Source: Prevotellaceae bacterium UBA1746
GTDB taxonomy: Bacteria; Bacteroidota; Bacteroidia; Bacteroidales; Bacteroidaceae
Direction: 5' to 3'
Assembly (NCBI GenBank): GCA_002314875.1
Contig: DCHS01000012.1
Location: 1-60,261, forward strand
DNA: 60,261 nucleotides
Shown here: one piece after another, positions 52,976-60,261 of the stretch
Numbering within the stretch: position 1 is the stretch's first letter
Layout of the letters: every line of letters begins with the position of its first letter
Position numbers and translations under genes: made by a program
The notes under the pieces: generated by a model
Seen by the model: only the letters and a program-made list of their open reading frames with translations
Databases searched by the model: none
Told to the model about the DNA's origin: nothing

Positions 52976-53035
52976 ATGACTCTTTTCCATGTAAATCTTT
53001 ATTGGTGGCATAACTCAGGATTAAAAGAATCGTGA
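52976..53035 (+). CDS. trpL: trp operon leader peptide (19 aa, Trp-Trp)
   Basis: ATG at 52976 opens a 19-codon frame, MTLFHVNLYWWHNSGLKES, with adjacent Trp codons at 53003-53008 and a stop TGA at 53033-53035. A terminator follows before trpB. Stalling at TGG-TGG under low charged Trp-tRNA would leave the downstream segment at 53030-53037 uncovered. The first residues match the his leader (MTLLH), with 12 of 15 bases identical. Confidence 0.93.
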   Translation: MTLFHVNLYWWHNSGLKES

Positions 53036-53113
53036 GTCGGTACACCATATATTTACAGGCAGTAAAATTATAGATGAAGGGGACCCGTCAAACTCACGAC
53101 GGGCCCCCATTTT
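53030..53113 (+). promoter_or_regulatory. trp attenuator: antiterminator segment and terminator
   Basis: GGGGACCCGTC (53079-53089) and GACGGGCCCCC (53098-53108) form the terminator stem, with ATTTTT after it. TCGTGAGT at 53030-53037, containing the leader stop codon, is perfectly complementary to ACTCACGA at 53092-53099, covering the terminator loop and the first two bases of its 3' arm. The design parallels the his leader, though here the loop rather than the 5' arm is bound. Pairing is visible; regulation is inferred. Confidence 0.85.
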
Positions 53114-53142
53114 TGTAAACAAACTCAAACACTATATATTCT

Positions 53143-54327
53143 ATGACTTACCAAGTTGACGAAAACGGTTATTACGGCAATTACGGTGGCGCGTATATCC
53201 CTGAAATTCTCTACAAGACGGTCGAAGACCTCAAACGACAATACCTTGACATCATCGAAAGCAATGAATTCAAACAGGAATATCACCAACTTCTTCGGGA
53301 TTATGTCGGTCGTCCGTCACCACTCTACTATGCAAGGAGAATGAGCGAGAAATATGGTTGCAAGCTCTATCTGAAAAGAGAAGATCTCAACCATACGGGA
53401 GCGCACAAGATAAATAATGCCATCGGCCAGATTCTCCTGGCAAAGAAGATGGGAAAGACCCGTATTATCGCTGAGACCGGCGCTGGCCAACATGGTGTTG
53501 CGACTGCAACGGTTTGTGCCTTGATGAACATGCCTTGCCGGGTATATATGGGAGCATTGGATGTTGAACGCCAACATGTTAATGTAGAGCGAATGAAGAT
53601 GCTCGGAGCAGAGGTTTTCCCTGTTCAGAGTGGTAACAAAACGCTGAAAGATGCAACAAACGAAGCCATTCGCGACTGGTGCTGTCATCCCGCTGACACC
53701 TTTTATATTATAGGTTCCACGGTAGGTCCCCATCCCTACCCCGACATGGTGGCAAGACTCCAAAGTGTCATCAGCGAAGAAATCAAGTGGCAGGTACAGG
53801 AAAAGGAAGGACGAGATTATCCCGATTACCTCATCGCCTGCGTCGGTGGTGGAAGCAACGCTGCGGGTACCATTTATCATTATATTGATGATGATCGAGC
53901 AAAAATCGTCCTCGCAGAAGCCGGAGGTTTAGGAATCGAAACTCCCATGACCGCTGCATCCATGCAAATCGGTACCATCGGTATTCTTCATGGCAGTCGC
54001 ATCAAACTCATGCAAACCGAAGACGGACAAATCATTGAGCCTTACAGCATCTCTGCCGGTCTGGATTACCCAGGAACAGGCCCCATCCACTGTAATCTCT
54101 TTGAAACCGGACGTGCGCAAGTCCTTGCCATCAATGACGATGAAGCACTCCAGGCAGCCTTCGAACTCACTCGTATGGAAGGCATTATACCTGCTCTTGA
54201 AAGCAGTCACGCCCTCGCTCTTCTTCCAAAACTCAAAGATCAGTTTACCCCAGACACCGTTGTAGTTTTGACGGTCAGCGGCCGCGGTGATAAAGATCTC
54301 GATACTTACCTCTCTCATAAACCTTAA
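53143..54327 (+). CDS. trpB: Tryptophan synthase beta subunit
   Basis: This 394-residue PLP enzyme condenses indole with serine. The PLP Lys89 lies in HTGAHKINNAIGQ. GAGQHGVATATVCA, VGGGSNAAGTIYHY and TVSGRGDKDLDTY are family motifs, as is the start DENGYYGNYGGAYIPEIL. It is TrpB1-type, which pairs with TrpA. Here trpB is first in the operon and trpA last, the usual Bacteroidetes order. Confidence 0.97.
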   Translation: MTYQVDENGYYGNYGGAYIPEILYKTVEDLKRQYLDIIESNEFKQEYHQLLRDYVGRPSPLYYARRMSEKYGCKLYLKREDLNHTGAHKINNAIGQILLAKKMGKTRIIAETGAGQHGVATATVCALMNMPCRVYMGALDVERQHVNVERMKMLGAEVFPVQSGNKTLKDATNEAIRDWCCHPADTFYIIGSTVGPHPYPDMVARLQSVISEEIKWQVQEKEGRDYPDYLIACVGGGSNAAGTIYHYIDDDRAKIVLAEAGGLGIETPMTAASMQIGTIGILHGSRIKLMQTEDGQIIEPYSISAGLDYPGTGPIHCNLFETGRAQVLAINDDEALQAAFELTRMEGIIPALESSHALALLPKLKDQFTPDTVVVLTVSGRGDKDLDTYLSHKP

Positions 54328-54367
54328 AACAAGTTCAATGTTGAGGCTTTAGCAAAAAAACACCATT

Positions 54368-55768
54368 ATGAAACCTTTCAATTATCATACCGCCTCCAAA
54401 CAGATTCTCGCAGATATGCTGACTCCTGTCAGTGTCTATCTGAGAGTGCGCGATGCCTATCCGCAGAGCGCTCTAATGGAGAGTAGCGACTACCATAGCC
54501 ACGACAACGCCAAATCTTTCATTGGCGTTCATCCTATCGCCAGCGTCAGCATAAATCACGGAGTGTGCCAGGCTACTTTCCCCGACGGCTCATCCGTTGA
54601 GAAACCGCTAAGCCCCGAATTTTCCTCAGCACAGTTCATCAATGAATTTCTTCGTTCCTTCAATATCCAGGGCGATGATGCAGAATATGCCGGTCTTTAC
54701 GGTTACACCTCATTTAACGCCATTCGCTATTTCGAGAATATCGCCGTCAAAGATGAAACACAGGAAGAAAACGATGCTCCCGATGTTCTCTATATTCTCT
54801 ATAAGGACATCATTGTCTTTGATCACTTCTGCAACCAGGTAACCATTATCGAACTTTTAGAGGAAGGTGAAGAAGATGATCTGGAACAGTTGGAACACGA
54901 CATGCAATATCGTCCCATTTCCATTTTTGACTTCCATCCTGCAGGCGATGTACGGAGTACCCTCACCGATGACGAACATCGCGAGAATATCAGAAAAGGC
55001 ATTAGTCATTGTCTTCGTGGAGATGTTTTCCAAATCGTTCTATCACGCCGCTTTATCCAGCCTTATAGCGGTGACGATTTCAAACTATACCGTGCTCTTC
55101 GCAGTGTTAACCCGAGCCCCTATCTCTTCTATTTCGATTTCGGAGGTTTCCGAATCTTTGGCAGCAGTCCCGAAACCCATTGCCGCATCAATAATGGACG
55201 AGCATTTATCGATCCCATCGCTGGTACAACGAAAAGGACAGGCAATACTTTGCAAGACAAACGGAATGCAGAATATCTTCGCAATGACCCGAAGGAAAAT
55301 GCAGAGCATGTGATGCTGGTTGATTTGGCCCGTAACGACTTGAGTCGCAACTGCCACGATGTAAAAGTAGAGTTCTTTAAAGACATGCAGTTCTACAGCC
55401 ATGTTATTCATCTCGTCAGTCGTGTCAGTGGCGAACTCGACGCAAAAGCAGATCCCATCCAATCCTTCTTTGATACCTTCCCTGCTGGTACACTCTCGGG
55501 AGCACCGAAAGTACGTGCAATGCAGTTGATATCAGAATATGAACCTCATAGTCGTGGTGCCTACGGAGGCTGTATCGGTTTCATTGGTTTCAATGGTGAC
55601 CTCAACCAAGCGATTACCATTCGAACCTTTATCAGTCGTAATAACGAACTCTGGTTCCAGGCTGGCGGTGGTATCGTTGCCAAAAGCGATGTAGAATATG
55701 AATTACAAGAAGTCAACAACAAGCTCGGTGCGCTTCGCAAGGCCATTGAGACGGCAGCAACACTATAA
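54368..55768 (+). CDS. trpE: Anthranilate synthase component I
   Basis: This 466-residue chorismate-using enzyme makes anthranilate with TrpG. SALMESSDYHS near residue 40 corresponds to the LLES-type tryptophan feedback site. The C-terminal chorismate-binding domain has FQIVLSRRF, SPYLFYFDFG, DPIAGTTKRTG, DLARNDLSR, PAGTLSGAPKVRAMQ and QAGGGIVAKSDVEYE. It should be feedback-inhibited in addition to being attenuated. Confidence 0.96.
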   Translation: MKPFNYHTASKQILADMLTPVSVYLRVRDAYPQSALMESSDYHSHDNAKSFIGVHPIASVSINHGVCQATFPDGSSVEKPLSPEFSSAQFINEFLRSFNIQGDDAEYAGLYGYTSFNAIRYFENIAVKDETQEENDAPDVLYILYKDIIVFDHFCNQVTIIELLEEGEEDDLEQLEHDMQYRPISIFDFHPAGDVRSTLTDDEHRENIRKGISHCLRGDVFQIVLSRRFIQPYSGDDFKLYRALRSVNPSPYLFYFDFGGFRIFGSSPETHCRINNGRAFIDPIAGTTKRTGNTLQDKRNAEYLRNDPKENAEHVMLVDLARNDLSRNCHDVKVEFFKDMQFYSHVIHLVSRVSGELDAKADPIQSFFDTFPAGTLSGAPKVRAMQLISEYEPHSRGAYGGCIGFIGFNGDLNQAITIRTFISRNNELWFQAGGGIVAKSDVEYELQEVNNKLGALRKAIETAATL

Positions 55769-55809
55769 TAAAAACTTGAACCTTTTCTTGAACCCTAATA
55801 ATTTGTCCC

Positions 55810-56373
55810 GTGCATATCGTTATCATTGACAATTACGACTCTTTCACTTTTAATCTGAGTCATTTGGTTAAAGAACTTGGAGCAGAGGTCACCGTCATTC
55901 GTAACGACCAGTTTCAACTTGAAGAATTGGATCGTTTTGACAAAATCATCCTCTCTCCAGGTCCTGGCATTCCCTGCGAGGCTGGACTTCTTTTGGAGGT
56001 CATCCGCACTTACGCAGGACGAAAGCCCATACTTGGTGTGTGCCTCGGCCATCAAGCCATCGGAGAAGTCTTTGGTGGCCATCTAACGAACTTGGCAACA
56101 GTCTATCATGGTGTTGCTACGCCCTGCCATCGCACCTGTGACGACTACATCTTTGAAGGACTACTGGATACCATAGAGGTCGGACGCTACCACTCTTGGG
56201 TGGTCGATACGCAAGATTTCCCGGATTGCCTTGAAATCACCAGCGTCAGCGATGAGGGTTTCATCATGAGCCTCAGACATCGCGAATATGATATACGCGG
56301 CATTCAGTACCATCCTGAAAGCGTATTGACAAAAGACGGAAAAAGAATACTTAAAAATTGGATTGAATCATGA
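55810..56373 (+). CDS. trpG: Anthranilate synthase component II (glutaminase)
   Basis: This is a 187-residue class I amidotransferase that starts with GTG at 55810 (MHIVIIDNYDSFTFNLSHLV). The nucleophile Cys78 is in GVCLGHQAIGE, and the His-Glu pair is in GIQYHPESVLT. It provides ammonia to TrpE. Its end overlaps trpD by 4 bases. It may also serve folate synthesis (PabA-type), as in other bacteria with one amidotransferase, but that is not shown here. Confidence 0.95.
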   Translation: MHIVIIDNYDSFTFNLSHLVKELGAEVTVIRNDQFQLEELDRFDKIILSPGPGIPCEAGLLLEVIRTYAGRKPILGVCLGHQAIGEVFGGHLTNLATVYHGVATPCHRTCDDYIFEGLLDTIEVGRYHSWVVDTQDFPDCLEITSVSDEGFIMSLRHREYDIRGIQYHPESVLTKDGKRILKNWIES

Positions 56374-57365
56374 AAGAATACCTGCTTAAACTTATCAACG
56401 GTGCTACGCTTTCTCGCGAAGATACCCACAATCTTATGCTCGGCATCGTCCAGCAACAATATCCGGAACATCAAATTGCTGCTCTGCTCATGGGGCTACA
56501 GACGCGTGGCGTGACGGTTGACGAACTTCTCGGTTTCCGCGATGGCCTTTTGGAAACAGGAAAAACCGTCGATATTGACGATGAAAACACTCTGGATATC
56601 GTCGGAACTGGTGGCGATGGAAAGAATACTTTCAACATCTCTACTTGCGCTGCTTTTGTTATCGCTGGTGCTGGTTATAAAGTGACGAAGCACGGCAATG
56701 TGGGCAGCAGTTCTGTTAGCGGTGCCAGCAATGTTTTGCTGGGACATGGTGTGAATTTCACTGACAATATGGATATTCTTCGTCGTTCTCTTGATGAAGC
56801 CAACATCTGCTATTTCCACGCTCCTCTTTTTGCCACTGGCATGAAATTCGTGGGGCCGACACGAAAGGCATTAGGTGTTCCCACCTGCTTCAATCTTCTT
56901 GGTCCGCTGGTCAATCCCTGCCATCCGAAAAACTCTCTCCACGGAACAGCAACACAAGCACAGCTTCGTCTATATACTGCTGTCCACCAAAAGATCGGCG
57001 ATAACTATGGCGTCGTTACATCATACGATGGCTACGATGAAATTTCACTGACGAGTGGTTTCAAAATGACCACACCATTCTTTGAGAAAGTGTTCACACC
57101 CAAGGATTTAGGATTTAACTACATTGAGCCTTCAAGCATTTATGGTGGAAGCACACCGGCAGAGGCGCAACGCATTTTTGACAGCGTTCTCGAAGGTTCT
57201 GCTACGGAGGACCAGAAGAATGTGGTGCTTGCCAATGCAGCCTGTGGTATCAGTGTGATCAACAGAAACCTCAGCATCGAAGAAAGTGTTGCTATCGCAC
57301 GCGAAAGTCTCGAATCAGGACGTGCTCTAAAAACCTTACAAAAATTCATCGAAATCAATGGCTGA
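56370..57365 (+). CDS. trpD: Anthranilate phosphoribosyltransferase
   Basis: This 331-residue enzyme joins anthranilate and PRPP. The PRPP-binding loop is DIVGTGGDGKNTFNISTCAA, followed by KHGNVGSSSVSGASNVL and GPTRKALGVPTCFNLLGPLVNP. Length is typical and it is not fused to TrpG. It overlaps trpG by 4 bases and trpC by 8 bases, indicating translational coupling. Confidence 0.97.
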   Translation: MKEYLLKLINGATLSREDTHNLMLGIVQQQYPEHQIAALLMGLQTRGVTVDELLGFRDGLLETGKTVDIDDENTLDIVGTGGDGKNTFNISTCAAFVIAGAGYKVTKHGNVGSSSVSGASNVLLGHGVNFTDNMDILRRSLDEANICYFHAPLFATGMKFVGPTRKALGVPTCFNLLGPLVNPCHPKNSLHGTATQAQLRLYTAVHQKIGDNYGVVTSYDGYDEISLTSGFKMTTPFFEKVFTPKDLGFNYIEPSSIYGGSTPAEAQRIFDSVLEGSATEDQKNVVLANAACGISVINRNLSIEESVAIARESLESGRALKTLQKFIEING

Positions 57366-58161
57366 TATTCTTGAGACGATTATAGAACAAAAGCGAAAGG
57401 AATTGAGTTTTTCTGCAATGCCGGACGCCACGAATTTGCCTCCTGCTCCACCCTCCATGCGAGAGGCGTTGGAGAAATCTCAAAGCGGGATCATTGCGGA
57501 ATTCAAACGACGCAGTCCGTCAAAAGGCTGGATTAAAGAAGAAGGTCGAGCAGATGAGATACCTTTGGCTTATTCTCATGCTGGAGCCGCTGCCATCAGC
57601 GTGCTGACTGATGAAACGTTCTTTGGCGGAAGTTTGGATTTCCTTCGCACGGCTTCAGCAAAGATAGAAGGGAGAACGCCTTTGCTTCGGAAGGATTTTA
57701 TCATTTCAGAATCACAGATTCTCGAAGCGCGACTGGCGGGTGCTTCTGCCGTTCTGCTTATCGCGGCTTGCCTTTCTCTGCCTCGTTATCGCGAACTTCT
57801 CACTTACGCTCATCAACTTGGCTTGGAAGTTCTCCTTGAAATTCATCAAGAAAGCGAATTTCCATACATAGACGCTGAAAGCCTCGTGCCCCTCGATCAT
57901 CCGTGTTCCTCTGCAGATATGGTTGGCGTTAACAACCGAAATTTAGGAACCTTTCACACGGATGTTGAAAACAGTTTCCGTTTGGCAGCACTTCTTCCGA
58001 AAGACCGTCTGCTCGTCAGCGAAAGCGGTATCAGTAACCCCGAGACCATCAAGCGTCTTCGTGCTGTTGGCTACCGAGGATTTCTCATTGGCGAAACCTT
58101 TATGAAAACGCCAGATCCCGGTGAAGCTCTTCGTGCATTTATAACTGAGGTCGAGGCCTGA
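57358..58161 (+). CDS. trpC: Indole-3-glycerol-phosphate synthase
   Basis: This 267-residue TIM barrel closes the indole ring. Conserved blocks are EFKRRSPSKGWI, VLTDETFFGGS, LRKDFIISESQI, EVLLEIHQESE, GVNNRNLGTFHTD and SESGISNPE. It is not fused to TrpF. A 71-base gap with AT-rich direct repeats follows before trpF, the largest gap inside the trp operon. Confidence 0.97.
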   Translation: MADILETIIEQKRKELSFSAMPDATNLPPAPPSMREALEKSQSGIIAEFKRRSPSKGWIKEEGRADEIPLAYSHAGAAAISVLTDETFFGGSLDFLRTASAKIEGRTPLLRKDFIISESQILEARLAGASAVLLIAACLSLPRYRELLTYAHQLGLEVLLEIHQESEFPYIDAESLVPLDHPCSSADMVGVNNRNLGTFHTDVENSFRLAALLPKDRLLVSESGISNPETIKRLRAVGYRGFLIGETFMKTPDPGEALRAFITEVEA

Positions 58162-58195
58162 AATGGATAGCCATAATACCCTTCGTCCGCACGGA

Positions 58196-58231
58196 TAATT
58201 CAAAATTCTTAATTCATAATTCATAATTCTC
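58196..58231 (+). repeat. AT-rich direct repeats between trpC and trpF
   Basis: AATTCATAATTCATAATTCT and nearby AATTCAAAATTCTTAATTC-like copies give a short array of ATAATTC units. It fills half of the only sizeable gap in the trp operon and ends at the trpF start. It could affect trpF translation, or simply be a neutral insertion. Confidence 0.7.
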
Positions 58232-58232
58232 A

Positions 58233-58850
58233 ATGATTGTCAAAGTTTGTGGCATGCGGGAAGCCGAAAATATCCACGCAGTAGAGGCTTTGGGCATCGA
58301 TTGGATGGGATTCATCTGTTGGAAAAAATCGTCAAGGTTTGTCAACGAGCGACCGTCCTATCTCCCTGATAGATGCAAGCGCATCGGGGTTTTCGTAAAT
58401 CCAACCATAGACTTTTTGATCAAGAAAGTTGAGGAATTGAAACTGGAACGTATTCAATTGCACGGAAACGAAAGACCTGATTTCTGCCGATTGGTGAAAG
58501 ATATGACGCAACTTCCTATTATCAAGGCATTCAGTATCAGCACAAAAGAGGATTTCGCCAAAACTTCGCTCTACGAGGATATTGCAGACTATTTTCTTTT
58601 CGATACAAAATGTACAACCGTCGGTGGCAGTGGAGAATCTTTCGATTGGCAACTCTTGCAGCACTACCAAGGCAATACACCTTTTCTCCTGGCTGGTGGC
58701 ATCGGTCCTGATTCTGCATCCATCATCAATAACTTACACCATCCTCAACTTGTCGGCATAGATTTGAATTCCCGTTTTGAACTCTCGCCCGGACGGAAAG
58801 ATGTCGCCCTACTCTCTAACTTCCTCTTAAACATCCGAAACCATGAATAG
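58233..58850 (+). CDS. trpF: Phosphoribosylanthranilate isomerase
   Basis: This 205-residue TIM barrel performs the Amadori rearrangement before TrpC. The catalytic Cys is in IVKVCGMREAENI, the Asp region is FLFDTKC, and the phosphate sites are LLAGGIGPDSA and VGIDLNSRFE. The segment QLHGNERPDFC is also typical. It overlaps trpA by 8 bases. Confidence 0.96.
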   Translation: MIVKVCGMREAENIHAVEALGIDWMGFICWKKSSRFVNERPSYLPDRCKRIGVFVNPTIDFLIKKVEELKLERIQLHGNERPDFCRLVKDMTQLPIIKAFSISTKEDFAKTSLYEDIADYFLFDTKCTTVGGSGESFDWQLLQHYQGNTPFLLAGGIGPDSASIINNLHHPQLVGIDLNSRFELSPGRKDVALLSNFLLNIRNHE

Positions 58851-59634
58851 AATTAACGAACTCTTTTCTAAAAAACAGAATAACATCCTCAGTCTTTATT
58901 TTTGCGCAGGTCATCCAACGCTTGACGGAACGGTAAAAACCATAGAGGAACTTGAAGATCACGGCATCGATATGATTGAAATCGGTATTCCTTTCTCTGA
59001 TCCTATGGCCGACGGTCCCGTCATTCAAGATGCAGCCACAAAAGCGTTGAAAAATGGTATGACTCTCCGTCTGCTTTTTGAGCAATTGAAAGATATTCGC
59101 CAGGCAAAGGAAGGAAGAGATGGTGTGCGTATTCCCCTGTTGCTCATGGGCTATCTCAACCCCATTCTGCAATATGGTTTTGAAAAATTCTTCAAGAAAT
59201 GTGCAGAAACTGGCATAGACGGCTGCATCATCCCCGACCTTCCTTTCAAAGACTATCAGGAAGTCGTGAAACCCATTGCCGACCGTTACGATGTTCGCGT
59301 TATCATGCTGATTACCCCCGAAACCAGTGACGACCGCATTCGTTTCATAGACGAGCATACCGACGGCTTTATCTATATGGTATCTTCTGCTGCCATTACA
59401 GGAGCGCAAAAGGAATTCAATGCAGCGAAGCAAGCCTATTTCAACCATGTGAACGGCATGGATCTGAAACATCCCCGCATGATTGGTTTCGGCATCAGCA
59501 ATCGTCAGACCCTTGAATCGGCTCAAAGCAATGCGTCCGGAGCGATTATCGGCAGTAAATTCGTCACACTGCTCGAAGAACATCAAAATCCTCAAAAAGC
59601 AGTAGAGGAACTCCTCGAAGACCTGAAAAAGTAG
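58843..59634 (+). CDS. trpA: Tryptophan synthase alpha subunit
   Basis: This 263-residue TIM barrel cleaves indole-3-glycerol phosphate to indole for TrpB. The catalytic Glu and Asp lie in MIEIGIPFSDPMADGPVIQ and DGCIIPDLPF; IYMVSSAAITGAQ and GFGISNRQTLE are phosphate and loop regions. It is the last gene of the trp operon. A terminator follows 75 bases later. Confidence 0.97.
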   Translation: MNRINELFSKKQNNILSLYFCAGHPTLDGTVKTIEELEDHGIDMIEIGIPFSDPMADGPVIQDAATKALKNGMTLRLLFEQLKDIRQAKEGRDGVRIPLLLMGYLNPILQYGFEKFFKKCAETGIDGCIIPDLPFKDYQEVVKPIADRYDVRVIMLITPETSDDRIRFIDEHTDGFIYMVSSAAITGAQKEFNAAKQAYFNHVNGMDLKHPRMIGFGISNRQTLESAQSNASGAIIGSKFVTLLEEHQNPQKAVEELLEDLKK

Positions 59635-59684
59635 TTTCAGATTAATAATTAATACTAGTTTCGGAAGTATAATGTGACTAATAT

Positions 59685-59849
59685 TTGGCTGGAAGCCAAT
59701 ATCTTAGTAACCGGGGGCAACGCCCTCGGTTTTTAGTATATCATCGGCTCTACCTGCCTGGAGGGCAGTACCTCGGTGCAGATAGGTAGTGCCTTCCAGG
59801 CACGATGTCCTTTGTTTGATTGAGACCGAGGGCGTTGCCCCCGGTTACT
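59685..59849. repeat. Nested palindromic repeat cluster after trpA (BIME-like)
   Basis: AGTAACCGGGGGCAACGCCC and its next five bases (59706-59730) recur as an exact inverted copy at 59825-59849. Inside this pair TGCCTGGAGGGCA (59755-59767) and TGCCTTCCAGGCA (59790-59802) form a second inverted pair with one mismatch. Related palindromes occur at 59685-59699 (TTGGCT/AGCCAA) and about 59857-59869 (AGCCTTCCAGGCT). The whole resembles a bacterial interspersed mosaic element. No gene is seen here. Confidence 0.8.
59709..59734 (+). terminator. trp operon terminator
   Basis: ACCGGGGGC and GCCCTCGGT pair (one G-U) around AAC and are followed by five T. It is also the left arm of the larger inverted repeat, whose right copy lacks a T run on the plus strand. 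Confidence 0.72.
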
Positions 59850-59900
59850 CAAATACAGCCTTCCAGGCTTTTCCTCCCTCTGTGCCAAATAGCATATAAC

Positions 59901-60261
59901 TACTTTTTCAAAAATGGAAGAAGTTCTTCCAATTAACTCTCGTTAAGGTTTTTAACATAGCGTTTCTTGGAGATTCCAGATAATTTTCGTAACTTAATGT
60001 TACGCCCTATGAAAATACCCGAAAACTGGGCAGGAAAAACGCGGTGCGGTGGTAATTTTTACTCCCTGCGCAGAGCGTTTTAATTAGGTCCGTTGTAGTT
60101 CAAACTAGGTCCGCTCTAGTATAGCGAAAATCTTTAACATTGAGAAGCAAGATAGTTGCTGATATGACAACCTACTTAATCTCGAAAAAGTAAACAAAGT
60201 AAACAAAGTAAACGGTATACTTTGTAAATTTCCTCACAGGCGCGCGTATTTGATTTTATAT
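59901..60261. repeat. Right arm of contig-end inverted repeat
   Basis: This is the reverse-complement counterpart of 1-352, roughly 85-90% alike by eye. Shared landmarks in order are CTCTCGTTAAGGTTTTTAAC, TCGTAACTTAATGTTACG, CTGCGCAGAGCG, three AAAGTAAAC units and the outer GGCGCGCGTATTTGATTTTA. A short frame (about 60157 to the end: YDNLLNLEKVNKVNKVNG...) stays open at the window edge but has no start codon. No gene is otherwise recognised between 59635 and 60261. Confidence 0.85.

Noticed and set aside
60157..60261. Partial protein-coding frame with KVNKVNKVN running off the right end
   Set aside because: No start codon is visible, the frame is not kept in the left repeat copy, and the triplet repeat alone creates it.

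Overview
The window looks like one contig from a Bacteroidales bacterium, most like a Prevotellaceae member of the gut or rumen. The evidence is that many genes carry the Bacteroidetes -7 box TAnnTTTG (often with TTTG about 20 bases upstream) rather than E. coli-type promoters. Several secreted proteins end in a sorting domain of the type IX secretion kind. The window also has a FeoA-FeoB fusion, an agmatine deiminase/N-carbamoylputrescine amidase pair, a DUF4421 protein, a family C10 protease, and trp genes in the order BEGDCFA. Assignments rest on motif reading alone; no database search was run.

Layout. Positions 1-352 and 59901-60261 are two arms of an imperfect inverted repeat that closes the contig at both ends. 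0.5-9.6 kb (minus strand) holds a large secreted protein, a NhaC Na+/H+ antiporter, a K+-dependent membrane pyrophosphatase and a secreted histidine phosphatase. 9.8-16.3 kb (plus) holds two paralogous Omp28/thioredoxin-like secreted proteins, one of which has lost its cysteines, then a C10 cysteine protease and a LuxR-type regulator with a Met/His-rich linker and no visible phospho-acceptor Asp. 16.4-18.9 kb (minus) holds ugd and a nucleotidyltransferase-like gene. 19.1-29.6 kb holds phosphoester-cleaving enzymes, including a six-gene minus-strand run from aguB to a glycerophosphodiesterase. 29.8-33.2 kb (plus) is the ferrous iron locus: feoAB, a 45-residue Cys-rich FeoB partner and a barrel protein. 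33.3-38.7 kb (minus) holds aguA, a calycin-like protein paired with a TonB-dependent receptor, and folD. 38.9-42.0 kb (plus) holds a small sorting-domain protein and a Cthe_2159-like beta-helix protein. 42.2-45.4 kb (minus) holds ffh and a FadL-type porin. 45.6-59.7 kb (plus) holds the complete his operon (GDCBHAF-IE) followed by the complete trp operon (BEGDCFA).

The most notable system is the pair of attenuators before his and trp. Each has a short leader peptide (7 His codons in one, Trp-Trp in the other) and an intrinsic terminator. In each, an 8-base segment spanning the leader peptide's own UGA stop codon is perfectly complementary to part of the terminator hairpin. This suggests a compact switch: a ribosome that reaches the stop codon masks the antiterminator, while one stalled at His or Trp codons leaves it free. 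The two leader peptides also begin alike (MTL-x-H).

Other points of interest are the Na+ pump/antiporter neighbours, the concentration of secreted phosphoesterases with dockerin-like tails, a palindrome just upstream of the feoAB promoter, and several intergenic repeat families. No tRNA, rRNA, CRISPR array, transposase or phage gene was seen.
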